From positions 1 to 35,536 of the forward strand of contig JAFRQQ010000001.1 in assembly GCA_017428525.1 (NCBI GenBank): DNA of 35,536 bases. The letters run 5' to 3'. Below the pieces are notes generated by a model. It saw nothing but the letters and a program-made list of their open reading frames with translations. It made no database searches and was not told the origin of the DNA. This DNA comes from Clostridia bacterium. Lineage in GTDB: Bacteria; Bacillota; Clostridia; Oscillospirales; Acutalibacteraceae. The translations under genes were made by a program, and so were the position numbers. This document shows, piece by piece, positions 7,124-14,826 of the stretch (position 1 is its first letter; every line of letters starts with the position of its first letter).

Positions 7124-8506
7124 TCAGAATCTGAAATACATAAACGGGTCGTTCAGACCGCGATAGAGGCAATAGATCGCGCCGGCGGTGATGGCAAGCA
7201 GCGCCGGGATCATGATCCATTTGCCGCGGCATTTCTCATAGAGCTTTTTGCCCAGGGGCGTGGAGAGCAGGATGCCGGCGGCCAGGAACGGCCAGAAGAA
7301 TCTGAGGTTCTTGATCCAGTCGCCGGTATAGACGAATTCTCCGCCCTGCCCGATCAGCCGCAGCAGATAATCGCGCAGATCCTGCAGGGAATCCAGCGCA
7401 AAAATCAGCCAGGAGATGGGGATGAGCAGCAGCATATAGAGATGGCCGAGCACGGCGTGCCGCTCCAGGAATTTGCCGTAGAACGCCTTTTCCAGCAGGA
7501 TCACGGTGGCAAGGAACAGACCCCAGAGGATGAAGTTTGCGCCTGCGCCGTGCCAGATGCCGGTGAGCATCCAGACGATGAACAGATTCAGATAGGTGCG
7601 CGCCTTGCCCTTGCGGTTGCCGCCGAGGGGAATGTAGACGTATTCGCGGAACCAGCTGCCGAGCGTCATGTGCCAGCGCCGCCAGAAATCCGTCATGGAG
7701 CGGGCGGTGTAGGGCTCGCGGAAATTCTCCGGGAAATCGAAGCCCATCAGCTTGCCCAGGCCGATCGCCATGAGCGAATAGCCGTAGAAATCGAAATAAA
7801 GCTGCAGCGAATAGCCGAGAATGCCCAGCCACGCCATCGGCACGGAAACCGAGGTGTAGCCGATTTTGGCGGTCTCCACCCAAAGGCCGGCCAGCCGGTT
7901 GGCCAGCAGCACCTTGAGGCCCAGACCGATGATGAATTTCTCGGCGCCCTCGATGATATAGTCCTTTGTCACGTCGCGGTCATGCAGCTGCAAGCGGATC
8001 TCGTCGTATTTGACGATCGGTCCGGCGATCAGCTGCGGAAAGGCGATGATATAGGTGCCCAGATCGATCGGATTCTTCTCCGCCGGCGCAGTGCCGCGGT
8101 AAACGTCGATCAGATAGGAAACGATCTGGAAGGTGAAAAAGCTGATGCCGATGGGCAGCACCCAGTCGGTCAGCGGCAGGTGCGTGCCGAAGAAACGGTT
8201 CACGGTCGAAAGCGTGAAATCCAGATATTTAAATACAAAGAGCGTGCCGAAATCGCAGAGCAGCCCCAGGATCAGAACGGCTTTTTTGCCCCGTCCGCGC
8301 CCGATGGCCCGCCCGAACAGATAATTGAGCAGCACCAGCGCAACAATCAGCACAAAATAGAGCGGATGCTCCAGACAGCCGTAGCCATAAAAGACCAGGC
8401 TGAAGAATAAAACCGTCAGATTTTTCCATTTTTTCGGCGCGAAATAATAGGTCGCCAGAAAAAACGGCAAAAACCATAATAAAAAAGGGAATCCGGAAAA
8501 AACCAT
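7124..8506 (-). CDS. MBOAT-family O-acyltransferase (AlgI/DltB/PatA-like)
   Basis: 460 residues and strongly hydrophobic, with about ten membrane segments. The family core is clear: DFWRRWHMTLGSWFREY (273-289) with His279, YIPLGGNRKG (291-300), and WMLTGIWHG (312-320) holding the conserved His319. These proteins move an activated acyl group, usually acetyl, from the cytoplasm to an acceptor outside. The next gene encodes the likely SGNH partner, so cell-wall or exopolysaccharide O-acylation is the best guess. D-alanylation is unlikely because no dltA, dltC or dltD is present. I chose the start at 8506, where an AGGA lies about 10 bases upstream; a longer frame reaching 8647 has an unlikely extension covering the promoter. 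Confidence 0.92.
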   Translation of the reverse strand: MVFSGFPFLLWFLPFFLATYYFAPKKWKNLTVLFFSLVFYGYGCLEHPLYFVLIVALVLLNYLFGRAIGRGRGKKAVLILGLLCDFGTLFVFKYLDFTLSTVNRFFGTHLPLTDWVLPIGISFFTFQIVSYLIDVYRGTAPAEKNPIDLGTYIIAFPQLIAGPIVKYDEIRLQLHDRDVTKDYIIEGAEKFIIGLGLKVLLANRLAGLWVETAKIGYTSVSVPMAWLGILGYSLQLYFDFYGYSLMAIGLGKLMGFDFPENFREPYTARSMTDFWRRWHMTLGSWFREYVYIPLGGNRKGKARTYLNLFIVWMLTGIWHGAGANFILWGLFLATVILLEKAFYGKFLERHAVLGHLYMLLLIPISWLIFALDSLQDLRDYLLRLIGQGGEFVYTGDWIKNLRFFWPFLAAGILLSTPLGKKLYEKCRGKWIMIPALLAITAGAIYCLYRGLNDPFMYFRF

Positions 8507-8569
8507 GGTGTGGGAATCCTCGTATCGATCAAAAAATACAGCGACAGAATTCGCGCTGTTCCGACATTC

Positions 8570-8605
8570 ATTATAAACGATTTTTCTGAAAAATAAACGA
8601 TTTTT
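8570..8605 (-). promoter_or_regulatory. MBOAT operon promoter overlapped by a tandem 13-base repeat
   Basis: On the minus strand a perfect TATAAT (8570-8575) stands about 65 bases before the start; the -35 region is poor. The sequence ATAAACGATTTTT occurs twice, at 8573-8585 and 8593-8605, exactly 20 bases apart. The first copy touches the -10 box and the second covers the -35 area. Two copies on one face of the helix suggest a regulator site; the regulator is unknown. Confidence 0.5.
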
Positions 8606-8778
8606 GCAGAAAAAATATGCCACAACTTTCGGCCTGATTTTACACATTTTTTAGAAAGATTCACAAGGGGAAAAGTTCGCCTGCCGATTCAAGGGGACAG
8701 GACGGGAAAAGAAGCCAACGCGCGTCGGAAATCCGGCTGAAAAAACATGCAAAAAGCGTGCGGGAAATACAGCGAAAT

Positions 8779-8809
8779 CGCCCGCCGCGGCACAGGGCCG
8801 CAGCGGGCG
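8779..8809 (-). terminator. Hairpin terminator after the nitroreductase operon
   Basis: A 13-base stem with a single mismatch (8779-8791 with 8797-8809) and a 5-base loop lies 45 bases downstream of the 8855 stop. On the minus strand GATTTCGC follows, a weak T-tract, but a second hairpin with a six-T run lies just beyond. Confidence 0.6.
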
Positions 8810-8854
8810 GGAGCATCGGGAATATTTTCGGTTCGGCTGCGTGCGGCGCGGGCG

Positions 8855-9127
8855 TCAAAGCCCGTGCACCTCGCGGTAGAGGATGAATTCCGCTTCGGTG
8901 CGCGCTTCGATGGCGGCGTCGAATTCCAGCGCATCCGCGTGCTGCGCGAGCAGCGCCTGCAGCTGCGCCGAAGCCGCGTCGAGATAGGCCTGCGCGCTCG
9001 GGAAAAAGTGCAGCACCGTGTGCGGATACTGCTTTGTGATCACGGTGGAGTCGACCCGCTCCATCGATTCATCGACCAGCTCAAAGCACAGGAAGCTGTC
9101 CGTGCTGACGATATGCGGCTTAAGCAT
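8855..9127 (-). CDS. Small hypothetical protein coupled to the nitroreductase-like gene
   Basis: 90 residues, soluble, acidic and rich in Ala/Leu in its C-terminal half, which is probably helical (about 50-85). No motif is recognised. It starts at ATG 9127 and overlaps the stop of the preceding nitroreductase-like gene by 8 bases; no separate SD is visible, so it is likely translated by re-initiation. A longer frame from 9205 would run deep into the preceding gene and is less likely. The coupling suggests a function linked to the nitroreductase-like protein, but none can be named. Confidence 0.6.
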   Translation of the reverse strand: MLKPHIVSTDSFLCFELVDESMERVDSTVITKQYPHTVLHFFPSAQAYLDAASAQLQALLAQHADALEFDAAIEARTEAEFILYREVHGL

Positions 9128-9830
9128 CGGCGTTCGGGATGTAGCTGCCGCCGCGTCCGAGCGCAAAGCTGCCGCCGGCGACCTGCACGAAATTCTGCTT
9201 CGCAATGCCGAGATCCACCAGATGCATCGGGTGCTCGTCGCCGATCGTGGCGGTCACGATCCCGCCCTGCCAGACGAATTGCGGCGACTGCGCGTTGACG
9301 GCGCTCGGCGCGAGGCGCACGCCCTCCATCGCCGCGGCCAGCCAGGTCGGCAGCGGGGCGTCGGCGGTGATGCGCGCGGAGATCGGCTTGCGCTTGTGCA
9401 GGCGGTTCAGGATCACCTTGTCCTTTGTGCCCGGCGCTTCAAACTGCCCGACCGTCAGCACGCAGACCAGGTCCTCGCCCGCCGGAATCTCCAGCTTTTC
9501 TTTTTCAAAGGTGCCGCCGACCCAGCAGCTGCCCACACCCTTTTCCCACAGATCGAGCACGAGCGCCTGGCCGTAATAGCCGACGGTCTCGCAGAGATCG
9601 GGCAGGTCCCGCGGCCCCTTGAGCAGGATCAGCGCCTGCACGTTTTTGAACATACCGTAAGTTTTGGTGCGGCTGGCAAAGGCCGCCGCGCCGTCGTCCA
9701 GATAGGCGGCGGTCAGCCCGCTTGCGGTATTCATCTTTTCCAGCGCGGCGCAAAGGAACGCCGTCTGTGCCTCGGTCGGCGGCGCAGTATAGGTGCGCAC
9801 GGAATAACGCTTTTCGAGGGCAGCTCTCAT
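9120..9830 (-). CDS. Nitroreductase-family (TM1586-like) flavoprotein
   Basis: 236 residues. The N-terminal RYSVRTYTAPP (8-18) is the FMN-contact arginine block of the nitroreductase fold. YYGQALVLDLWEKGVGSCWVGG (85-106) is the central helix and glycine turn. LAPSAVNAQSPQF (173-185) is the second, repeated active-site block typical of the TM1586-type subgroup, in which two half-size domains are fused. Such proteins bind FMN and reduce or fragment nitro or quinone-like compounds, but the substrate is unknown. The start at 9830 has AAAGGAG 9 bases upstream and a good promoter. Confidence 0.85.
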   Translation of the reverse strand: MRAALEKRYSVRTYTAPPTEAQTAFLCAALEKMNTASGLTAAYLDDGAAAFASRTKTYGMFKNVQALILLKGPRDLPDLCETVGYYGQALVLDLWEKGVGSCWVGGTFEKEKLEIPAGEDLVCVLTVGQFEAPGTKDKVILNRLHKRKPISARITADAPLPTWLAAAMEGVRLAPSAVNAQSPQFVWQGGIVTATIGDEHPMHLVDLGIAKQNFVQVAGGSFALGRGGSYIPNADA

Positions 9831-9863
9831 AGAATCGTCTCCTTTTTTCTTTTTTTTCATTCC

Positions 9864-9892
9864 AGTATACAGGAAAACGCCGGCAGATGCAA
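9864..9892 (-). promoter_or_regulatory. Promoter of the nitroreductase operon
   Basis: Minus strand TTGCAT (9887-9892), a 17-base spacer and TATACT (9864-9869), 34 bases from the start codon. It is followed by a purine-rich (A/G) leader that runs into the SD. Confidence 0.7.
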
Positions 9893-9930
9893 GAGAAGAA
9901 TGCCGGACTCTGGCCGAATGTGCAAAAAAA

Positions 9931-9970
9931 ACAACACCGTCCGCAGCGCGTTTTCTGCAGAGGTGCTGTT
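9931..9970 (-). terminator. Rho-independent terminator of the cdsA-lipid kinase operon
   Basis: Minus-strand stem built from AACAGCACC with GGTGTTGT (one wobble) plus inner TCTGCAG with CTGCGGA (one wobble), followed by a run of eight T (A-run at 9924-9931). It lies about 20 bases beyond the lipid kinase stop. Confidence 0.88.
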
Positions 9971-9991
9971 TCAATATGAATGAGGGAACAA

Positions 9992-10957
9992 TCAGAGATT
10001 GACCGTGGTGTTCTGCGGTTCGTGCGCGTCCGGCAGGAAAAGCGGGTTCTCCGGCGCGAAGATTTCGATCGCCTGCGGGAGCAGACGGAAGTCCACGGTT
10101 TCCGGGGTGCCGCCGAATTCGCCGTCGAGCGACCAGGCATCCGGCTTGTCAAAGACGAAGCGCGCGCCGGTGGTTTTCTGGAAGATCAGCGAATCGCCGT
10201 CATAATCCCGCGCCTTGATGCGGCGGAGCATGCGGAAGATATCCGTCGGCTTCTTGAGCCGGCGCACGAGCAGCAGCTCATATTTGCCGTCGTTGAGCCG
10301 CACGTCGTCGGGATTGAAATGAAACACGCCGCCCACGGCGGTCGCGTTGGAAACCGTGCCGAAATAGAAATCGTCCTCCAGCACCTCCCCGTCGTCAAAT
10401 TCGATGCGGATGTGCCGCGGTTTGACCTGCCGCAGGGTCGGGATGGTCTGCAGGCCGAAGCCGTTGATCATGTAGGCGCTGTAGCCGAGAAGATTCTTCA
10501 TCAGCTGCGGCGTTCTGTAGGAAACATGCACGCCCAGGCCGAAGCAGGCGACATAGGCAAAATAGCGGTTGTTCCACTGACCCAGATCCAGCGCGCGGGT
10601 GTGGCCGTCCATGATCAGCGCGGCCGCCTGCTGCAGGTCGGCGGGGATGCCGATGGCCTTGGCCATGTCGTTGGTCGTGCCGATCGGGAAATAGCCGAGG
10701 GCGGGGCGGGACTGCGCATGCATCAGGCCGGCGATCACTTCGTTGAGCGTGCCGTCGCCGCCGCAGCAGACGACAAGGTCGAATTCCGCGGCGCGGGTGC
10801 GCGCGATCTGCGTGGCGTGGCCGCGGTAGGCGGTCTGCGCGATCTCCACGGTAAAACGCTGCGGATCGAAGCAGGCGGCGATTTTCTCCGCAGACGGGCG
10901 CTTGAAGCTCGAGCCGGAGCGGGGATTATAGATCAGCAGGATTCTTTTTGTATGCAT
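9992..10957 (-). CDS. Diacylglycerol/lipid kinase family protein (DagK/YegS-like)
   Basis: 321 residues. Family marks: NPRSGS (11-16) in the first strand-loop, GGDGTLNEV (66-74) as the nucleotide-binding loop, PIGTTNDMA (91-99), and a late SLDGE (276-280). These enzymes phosphorylate diacylglycerol or related lipids with ATP, returning diacylglycerol from lipoteichoic acid turnover to phosphatidic acid. Its neighbour cdsA uses phosphatidic acid as substrate, which fits well. I start at 10957 because GAGGTG lies close upstream; an in-frame ATG at 10981 lacks an SD and would nearly touch the cdsA stop. The gene is 20 bases after cdsA and shares its promoter. Confidence 0.92.
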   Translation of the reverse strand: MHTKRILLIYNPRSGSSFKRPSAEKIAACFDPQRFTVEIAQTAYRGHATQIARTRAAEFDLVVCCGGDGTLNEVIAGLMHAQSRPALGYFPIGTTNDMAKAIGIPADLQQAAALIMDGHTRALDLGQWNNRYFAYVACFGLGVHVSYRTPQLMKNLLGYSAYMINGFGLQTIPTLRQVKPRHIRIEFDDGEVLEDDFYFGTVSNATAVGGVFHFNPDDVRLNDGKYELLLVRRLKKPTDIFRMLRRIKARDYDGDSLIFQKTTGARFVFDKPDAWSLDGEFGGTPETVDFRLLPQAIEIFAPENPLFLPDAHEPQNTTVNL

Positions 10958-10977
10958 ACGAATCACCTCGTCATTGT

Positions 10978-11811
10978 TCAAAACGTGGGGGGAAAGAGCA
11001 GAAAACAGAAATAACAGGCCGGCACGGCGAAGGAAACGCTGTCGAAGCGATCCAGCACGCCGCCGTGTTCCGGCAGGAGTTTGCCGAAATCCTTGATGCC
11101 GCAGGCGCGTTTGATATAGGAGAGCGCAAGGTCGCCCAGCACGCCGGCAAGCGCGCCGACCACGGCGTAGACCGCGAACGCGACCCAGGGCACCCGGAAG
11201 CCGCGCAGCGTCAGAATGCCGCCGTAGACGGCCAGACCGATCAGGCTGCCGCCGATGCCGCCGAAAAAGCCCTCCACGGTTTTATTCGGGCTCACGCGGG
11301 GAATCAGCTTGTGCCTGCCGATGAGCATGCCTGTGATCAGCGCCAGACCGTCCGCGCACCAGGCGGCGATCAGCGGGATCACAACGAGCTTTCTGCCGTT
11401 TTCCATGCGCAGCGTTTCCAGCATCAGCGATAGTGCCGACGGAAACAGGACGGCAGACGCCAGTGTGACGGCCAGCTCCGCGGGGGAGGGGCCGTGCGCC
11501 TGCAGAATGGCGATCAGAAACAGGATGGCGGCCGCACCGAACAGCAGCAGGGCGCAAACGGTCAGCGGCAGGCGGAAATAGAAGATCCACGGCGTCGCCG
11601 CAGCGCCGAGCACGGCGCAGACCTGCAGCAAACGGGTATGGACCAGCCCCGTCGGCACGGTCAGCTCAAATCCCATCAGCGCAGTCAGCACGGTCAGCAG
11701 CAGACCGGTCCCCCAGGGGGGCGCGGCGGTCAGAATCCAGGCGCTCAGCGCGCTGCCGATCACGGCAACGCCGACGCGGATTGCCATATTTCCGCTTTTT
11801 TTGCCTGCCAT
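10978..11811 (-). CDS. cdsA: Phosphatidate cytidylyltransferase
   Basis: 277 residues with about eight hydrophobic segments. Near the C terminus it carries the full CDP-diglyceride synthase signature: S-x-I-K-R, then K-D-F-G, then P-E-H-G-G-V-L-D-R-F-D. It makes CDP-diacylglycerol from phosphatidic acid and CTP in the membrane, the entry to phosphatidylglycerol and cardiolipin synthesis. It is away from the usual uppS-cdsA-dxr cluster and sits with a lipid kinase that could feed it, so a second, regulated cdsA copy is possible. The start at 11811 has AAAAGGAT about 10 bases upstream; a longer frame to 11889 would cover the control region. It is divergent from a TetR-type gene. Confidence 0.95.
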   Translation of the reverse strand: MAGKKSGNMAIRVGVAVIGSALSAWILTAAPPWGTGLLLTVLTALMGFELTVPTGLVHTRLLQVCAVLGAAATPWIFYFRLPLTVCALLLFGAAAILFLIAILQAHGPSPAELAVTLASAVLFPSALSLMLETLRMENGRKLVVIPLIAAWCADGLALITGMLIGRHKLIPRVSPNKTVEGFFGGIGGSLIGLAVYGGILTLRGFRVPWVAFAVYAVVGALAGVLGDLALSYIKRACGIKDFGKLLPEHGGVLDRFDSVSFAVPACYFCFLLFPPTF

Positions 11812-11871
11812 CCGCTTCACATCCTTTTCCGGGCGGCGTTCCTGCGGCGCCGCAGTTTCTTCAACAAGGGC

Positions 11872-11901
11872 TTGACTTATGCCACACATGTATCATATAA
11901 T
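11872..11901 (+). promoter_or_regulatory. Promoter of the TetR-type regulator gene
   Basis: TTGACT (11872-11877), an 18-base spacer and a perfect TATAAT (11896-11901). The leader to the start at 12022 is about 115 bases long. The -10 box overlaps candidate minus-strand -10 boxes serving cdsA. Confidence 0.7.
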
Positions 11902-11904
11902 ACA

Positions 11905-11931
11905 GATGTTGCCTCGGCAATGGTCAACATC
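11905..11931. promoter_or_regulatory. Nested palindrome, candidate TetR-type operator, with divergent cdsA promoter
   Basis: GATGTTG (11905-11911) and CAACATC (11925-11931) are perfect inverted arms, and TTGCC-TC-GGCAA (11910-11921) nests off-centre between them. The palindrome lies just after the -10 of the regulator gene. On the minus strand it includes TTGACC (11922-11927), a good -35 for cdsA with a TATTAT or TGTATT -10 at 11897-11904. One bound repressor could therefore block both directions; that is inferred. Confidence 0.55.
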
Positions 11932-12021
11932 CGAAAAACTGTGGATTATGCCTCAAATCTGTCGAGTTTTGTAGAATATTATCCAAATTCAAATAATAAT
12001 GTTGCTTTTTCCGGAGGGAAT

Positions 12022-12609
12022 ATGGAGAATCAGAAACCGCAGGACCGCCGCGTGCTCAAGACCCGGCGCGCCGTGCACAACGCATTCGCGCAGCTGCTTG
12101 CGCAGAAGGATATCAACGACATCACGGTCAAGGAAATCGCCGACGCGGCGGACATTAACCGCAAAACCTTTTATCGCTATTACGCTGGGATCTATGAGCT
12201 GATGGGGGAGATTGAAAATGAGGTCACCACGCAGCTCGCGCAGGGGATGCAGGGCATGGATCTGAACGCCTGCCTGGAGAAGCCCTATCTGATTTTCGAT
12301 CAGCTCAACGCGATCATCAGCAGCGATCTGGATTTTTACGGTTCTCTGCTGCGCATGGAAACGAATTCCGCGCTGAGTGAAAAAATGACGCGTCTGCTGC
12401 AGCAGCGCACAACACAGGCGCTGCGCACGCAGTTTCCCGCCGCCGGGGACGGACTGGAGCTTGCGGCGGAGTTTCTGGTTTCCGGCATGCTGGCCGTCTA
12501 TAAGGAATGGTTCCGCAGCGACCGGAGCCGCTCGCTGGAATCGGTCTCCAAAACGGTCGGCGTCCTCTGCCTGCAGGGCCTGAACGGCCTGCTGCACACG
12601 GCGGAATAA
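12022..12609 (+). CDS. TetR/AcrR-family transcriptional regulator
   Basis: 195 residues. The N-terminal DNA-binding domain is clear: a helix at 13-28, then ITVKEIADAADINRKTFYRYY (34-54), which is the helix-turn-helix with the family's TFYRYY end. The C-terminal 130 residues are all-helical ligand and dimer regions with no assignable ligand. The start at 12022 follows GGAGGG (12013-12018) with a short spacing; an in-frame ATG at 11920 lacks an SD and lies in the operator. Being divergent from cdsA and the lipid kinase, with a palindrome between, suggests control of that operon and of itself. Confidence 0.9.
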   Translation: MENQKPQDRRVLKTRRAVHNAFAQLLAQKDINDITVKEIADAADINRKTFYRYYAGIYELMGEIENEVTTQLAQGMQGMDLNACLEKPYLIFDQLNAIISSDLDFYGSLLRMETNSALSEKMTRLLQQRTTQALRTQFPAAGDGLELAAEFLVSGMLAVYKEWFRSDRSRSLESVSKTVGVLCLQGLNGLLHTAE

Positions 12610-12623
12610 ACGCACAAAACGAA

Positions 12624-12651
12624 AAAAGCGCTCCCCATCGGGAGCGCTTTT
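12624..12651. terminator. Bidirectional terminator between the TetR-type gene and the his operon
   Basis: AAAAGCGCTCCC (12624-12635), loop CATC and GGGAGCGCTTTT (12640-12651) form a perfect 12-bp symmetric hairpin, with A-runs on the left and T-runs on the right, so it works for both converging units. Confidence 0.95.
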
Positions 12652-12694
12652 GCAGTATGCGCAGATTTGCTTTTTCACAGAGCACGGAACAGCG

Positions 12695-13345
12695 TCAACT
12701 CGTCATTTTTTCCTGTTTGACCTTGTGGTCGATCACGTGCCGGCCGGCCAGCTCCCGGTGGATTTCCTCGAGCGAGATGCCCGCCTCCACCATGAGCACC
12801 ATGACGTGGTAGGCCAGATCCGCGATCTCATAGACCGTTTCCTTGTGGTCCTCGGCCTTCGCGGCGATGATGACCTCCGTCGCTTCCTCGCCGATCTTTT
12901 TCAGGATCTTATCCAGCCCTTTCTCAAAGAGATAGGTTGTGTAGGAGCCTTCTTTTTTTTCTTCTTTTCTGCCCCGGATCAGCGCCATGAGCTGCTCGAG
13001 GGAGAATGCGTGCAGTTCGTCGCTCTCCCACACGCGGTCGTTGAAGCAGGAAACCGTGCCCTTGTGGCAGGCCGGGCCGTCCGGCTCCACGAGCACGGTC
13101 AGCGCGTCGCGGTCGCAGTCGGCGGTGATCGAAACCACGTGCTGATAGTTGCCGCTCGTTTCGCCCTTGAGCCACAGTTCCTGCCGTGAACGGCTCCAGA
13201 AGCAGGTCAGCCCCTTTTCCATGGTGATCTGCAGGCTTTCACGGTTCATATAGGCGAGCGTGAGCACCTGCTTTGTCACTGCGTCCACAACGATGGCGGG
13301 GATCAGCCCGTTTGCGTCAAATTTCAGTTCGTCGATATTCAGCAT
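12695..13345 (-). CDS. hisIE: Bifunctional phosphoribosyl-AMP cyclohydrolase / phosphoribosyl-ATP pyrophosphatase
   Basis: 216 residues, a fusion of HisI (about 1-115) and HisE (about 118-210). HisI marks: [18 protein letters not shown] (49-66) and the metal-binding D-C-D-R-D stretch (76-80) followed by CHKGTVSCF (93-101). HisE marks: the helical [12 protein letters not shown] block with acidic metal ligands. HisE removes pyrophosphate from phosphoribosyl-ATP and HisI opens the adenine ring, steps two and three of histidine synthesis. It is the last gene of the operon and the only one after a real gap (12 bases), with its own strong SD, AAGGAGG (ending 13357), 7 bases before the ATG. Confidence 0.96.
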   Translation of the reverse strand: MLNIDELKFDANGLIPAIVVDAVTKQVLTLAYMNRESLQITMEKGLTCFWSRSRQELWLKGETSGNYQHVVSITADCDRDALTVLVEPDGPACHKGTVSCFNDRVWESDELHAFSLEQLMALIRGRKEEKKEGSYTTYLFEKGLDKILKKIGEEATEVIIAAKAEDHKETVYEIADLAYHVMVLMVEAGISLEEIHRELAGRHVIDHKVKQEKMTS

Positions 13346-13357
13346 GGCTTTGCCTCC

Positions 13358-14116
13358 TTAAAGTCTGGCCGGAATGCCTGCCGCCGCCATGGCGGCCTTC
13401 AGATCGCGGATCGCAACCTCGCCGAAGTGGAAAATCGAGGCGGCAAGGCCCGCATCCACCTGCGGCAGGGTTTGGAACAGCGTGATGAAATCTTCGATTT
13501 TGCCCGCGCCGCCCGAGGCGATGACGGGCACGCTGACGGCCTGGCACACCGCGGCAAGCATCTCCAGATCGAAGCCCTGCTTGACGCCGTCGGTGTCGAT
13601 GGAGTTGACGACGATCTCGCCCGCGCCCATCGCGACGCACCGCTTGATCCAGCCGATCGCCTCCATGCCGGTATTCTCGCGCCCGCCCTTGGCAAAGACG
13701 CGGAATGCGCCGTCCACGCGCTTGATATCGACCGAGAGCACGACGCACTGATCGCCGTAGCGCTTGGCCGCCGCCTCCACGAGCGACGGATCGCGGATCG
13801 CGCCGGAATTGACGCTCACCTTGTCCGCACCGCATTTGAGCACACGGTCGAAATCGTCCACGGTGTTGATGCCGCCGCCCACCGTGAGCGGGATAAAGAC
13901 GCGTCGCGCCGTTTCGCAGAGGATGTCCGTGAACAGCGCGCGCCCCTCGGCGGAGGCGGTGATGTCATAAAACACCAGCTCGTCCGCGCCGCAGCGGCTG
14001 TAATATTCCGCGAGCGCCACGGGGGAGGCAACGTCGCCCAGCCCCTCAAAATTGACGCCCTTGACCACTCTGCCGTTCTTGACGTCGAGGCAGGGGATGA
14101 TGCGTTTTGTGATCAT
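13358..14116 (-). CDS. hisF: Imidazole glycerol phosphate synthase, cyclase subunit
   Basis: 252 residues, normal length. A (beta/alpha)8 barrel with the catalytic Asp11 (CLDVKNGRVVKG, 9-20) and Asp130 (SVDIKR, 128-133), and phosphate-binding glycines at TVGGGI (78-83) and ASGGAG (200-205). With HisH it turns PRFAR and ammonia into imidazole glycerol phosphate and AICAR. It overlaps hisA by 4 bases (ATGA), so translation is coupled. Its partner hisH lies one gene upstream with hisA between them. Confidence 0.97.
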   Translation of the reverse strand: MITKRIIPCLDVKNGRVVKGVNFEGLGDVASPVALAEYYSRCGADELVFYDITASAEGRALFTDILCETARRVFIPLTVGGGINTVDDFDRVLKCGADKVSVNSGAIRDPSLVEAAAKRYGDQCVVLSVDIKRVDGAFRVFAKGGRENTGMEAIGWIKRCVAMGAGEIVVNSIDTDGVKQGFDLEMLAAVCQAVSVPVIASGGAGKIEDFITLFQTLPQVDAGLAASIFHFGEVAIRDLKAAMAAAGIPARL

Positions 14117-14826
14117 GAAGCCACCTCCACGGCACGGCGCAGGTCGATTGCGCCGGTGTAATAAGCCTTGCCGATGATCGCGCCGTACAGGCCCATGGCG
14201 GCCAGCCGTTCCACATCCGCAAGCGTGGAAACGCCGCCCGAGGCGACGATCTGCATCGGGAAACGCGCGCTCAGCGCCTGATACAGCGGCAGATTCGTGC
14301 CCCGCATCGCGCCGTCGCGGCTGATATCGGTGCAGATGAGCGTGCGCACGCCGAGCGTCTGCATCCGTTCGCAGAAGGCGAAGGCCTCCAGCCCGGAGGA
14401 TTCCGTCCAGCCCTTGACCGCGACGCAGCCGTCCTTGATATCGACGCCGACCGCGATCTTTTCGCCGCAGCGGTCCACGGCCGCCGCCAGAAAGTCCGGG
14501 TCGGTCACGGCCGCCGTGCCGAGAATGATGCGGTCGAGCCCGGCCGCGGCGTAGCGGTCGATCACGTCCATGGAGCGGATGCCGCCGCCGATTTCGCAGA
14601 AGGCGCCGGTCGCGGCCTTGATGCGGCAGACCGTGTCGAGATTCGGCGTGCCGCCGTCCCGCGCGCCGGCCAGATCGACCAGATGGATGTGATCCGCGCC
14701 GCAGTCCAGAAAGTCCCGCGCCACGGAAACGGGGTCCTCGCTGTAGACGGTCATCTGCGCGTAGTCGCCCTGATAGAGGCGCACGGCCTTGCCGTCATAC
14801 AGATCGATGGCGGGAAAGAGGATCAT
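14113..14826 (-). CDS. hisA: Phosphoribosylformimino-5-aminoimidazole carboxamide ribotide isomerase
   Basis: 237 residues, normal length. A HisA barrel with Asp8 (PAIDLYDGKAVRL, 5-17) and Asp129 (VGVDIKDG, 126-133) as the acid-base pair, GGGI (80-83), and DISRDGAMRGTN (167-178), a stretch that separates HisA from HisF. It performs the Amadori isomerisation of ProFAR to PRFAR, the substrate of HisF/HisH. It overlaps hisH and hisF by 4 bases each. Confidence 0.97.
   Translation of the reverse strand: MILFPAIDLYDGKAVRLYQGDYAQMTVYSEDPVSVARDFLDCGADHIHLVDLAGARDGGTPNLDTVCRIKAATGAFCEIGGGIRSMDVIDRYAAAGLDRIILGTAAVTDPDFLAAAVDRCGEKIAVGVDIKDGCVAVKGWTESSGLEAFAFCERMQTLGVRTLICTDISRDGAMRGTNLPLYQALSARFPMQIVASGGVSTLADVERLAAMGLYGAIIGKAYYTGAIDLRRAVEVAS

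Larger units (their letters stand above)
8507..8854. other. Intergenic region, promoter and terminator only
   Basis: This 348-base gap holds the MBOAT operon promoter and repeats (8570-8605) and the terminator hairpin of the nitroreductase operon (8779-8809). A second, weaker minus-strand hairpin with T-run is near 8746-8764. Between about 8610 and 8740 I see no gene or clear signal. Confidence 0.6.

Noticed and set aside
7124..8506. Calling the MBOAT protein DltB
   Set aside because: No dltA, dltC or dltD gene is adjacent, and the partner is a stalked SGNH protein, which fits O-acetylation systems better.
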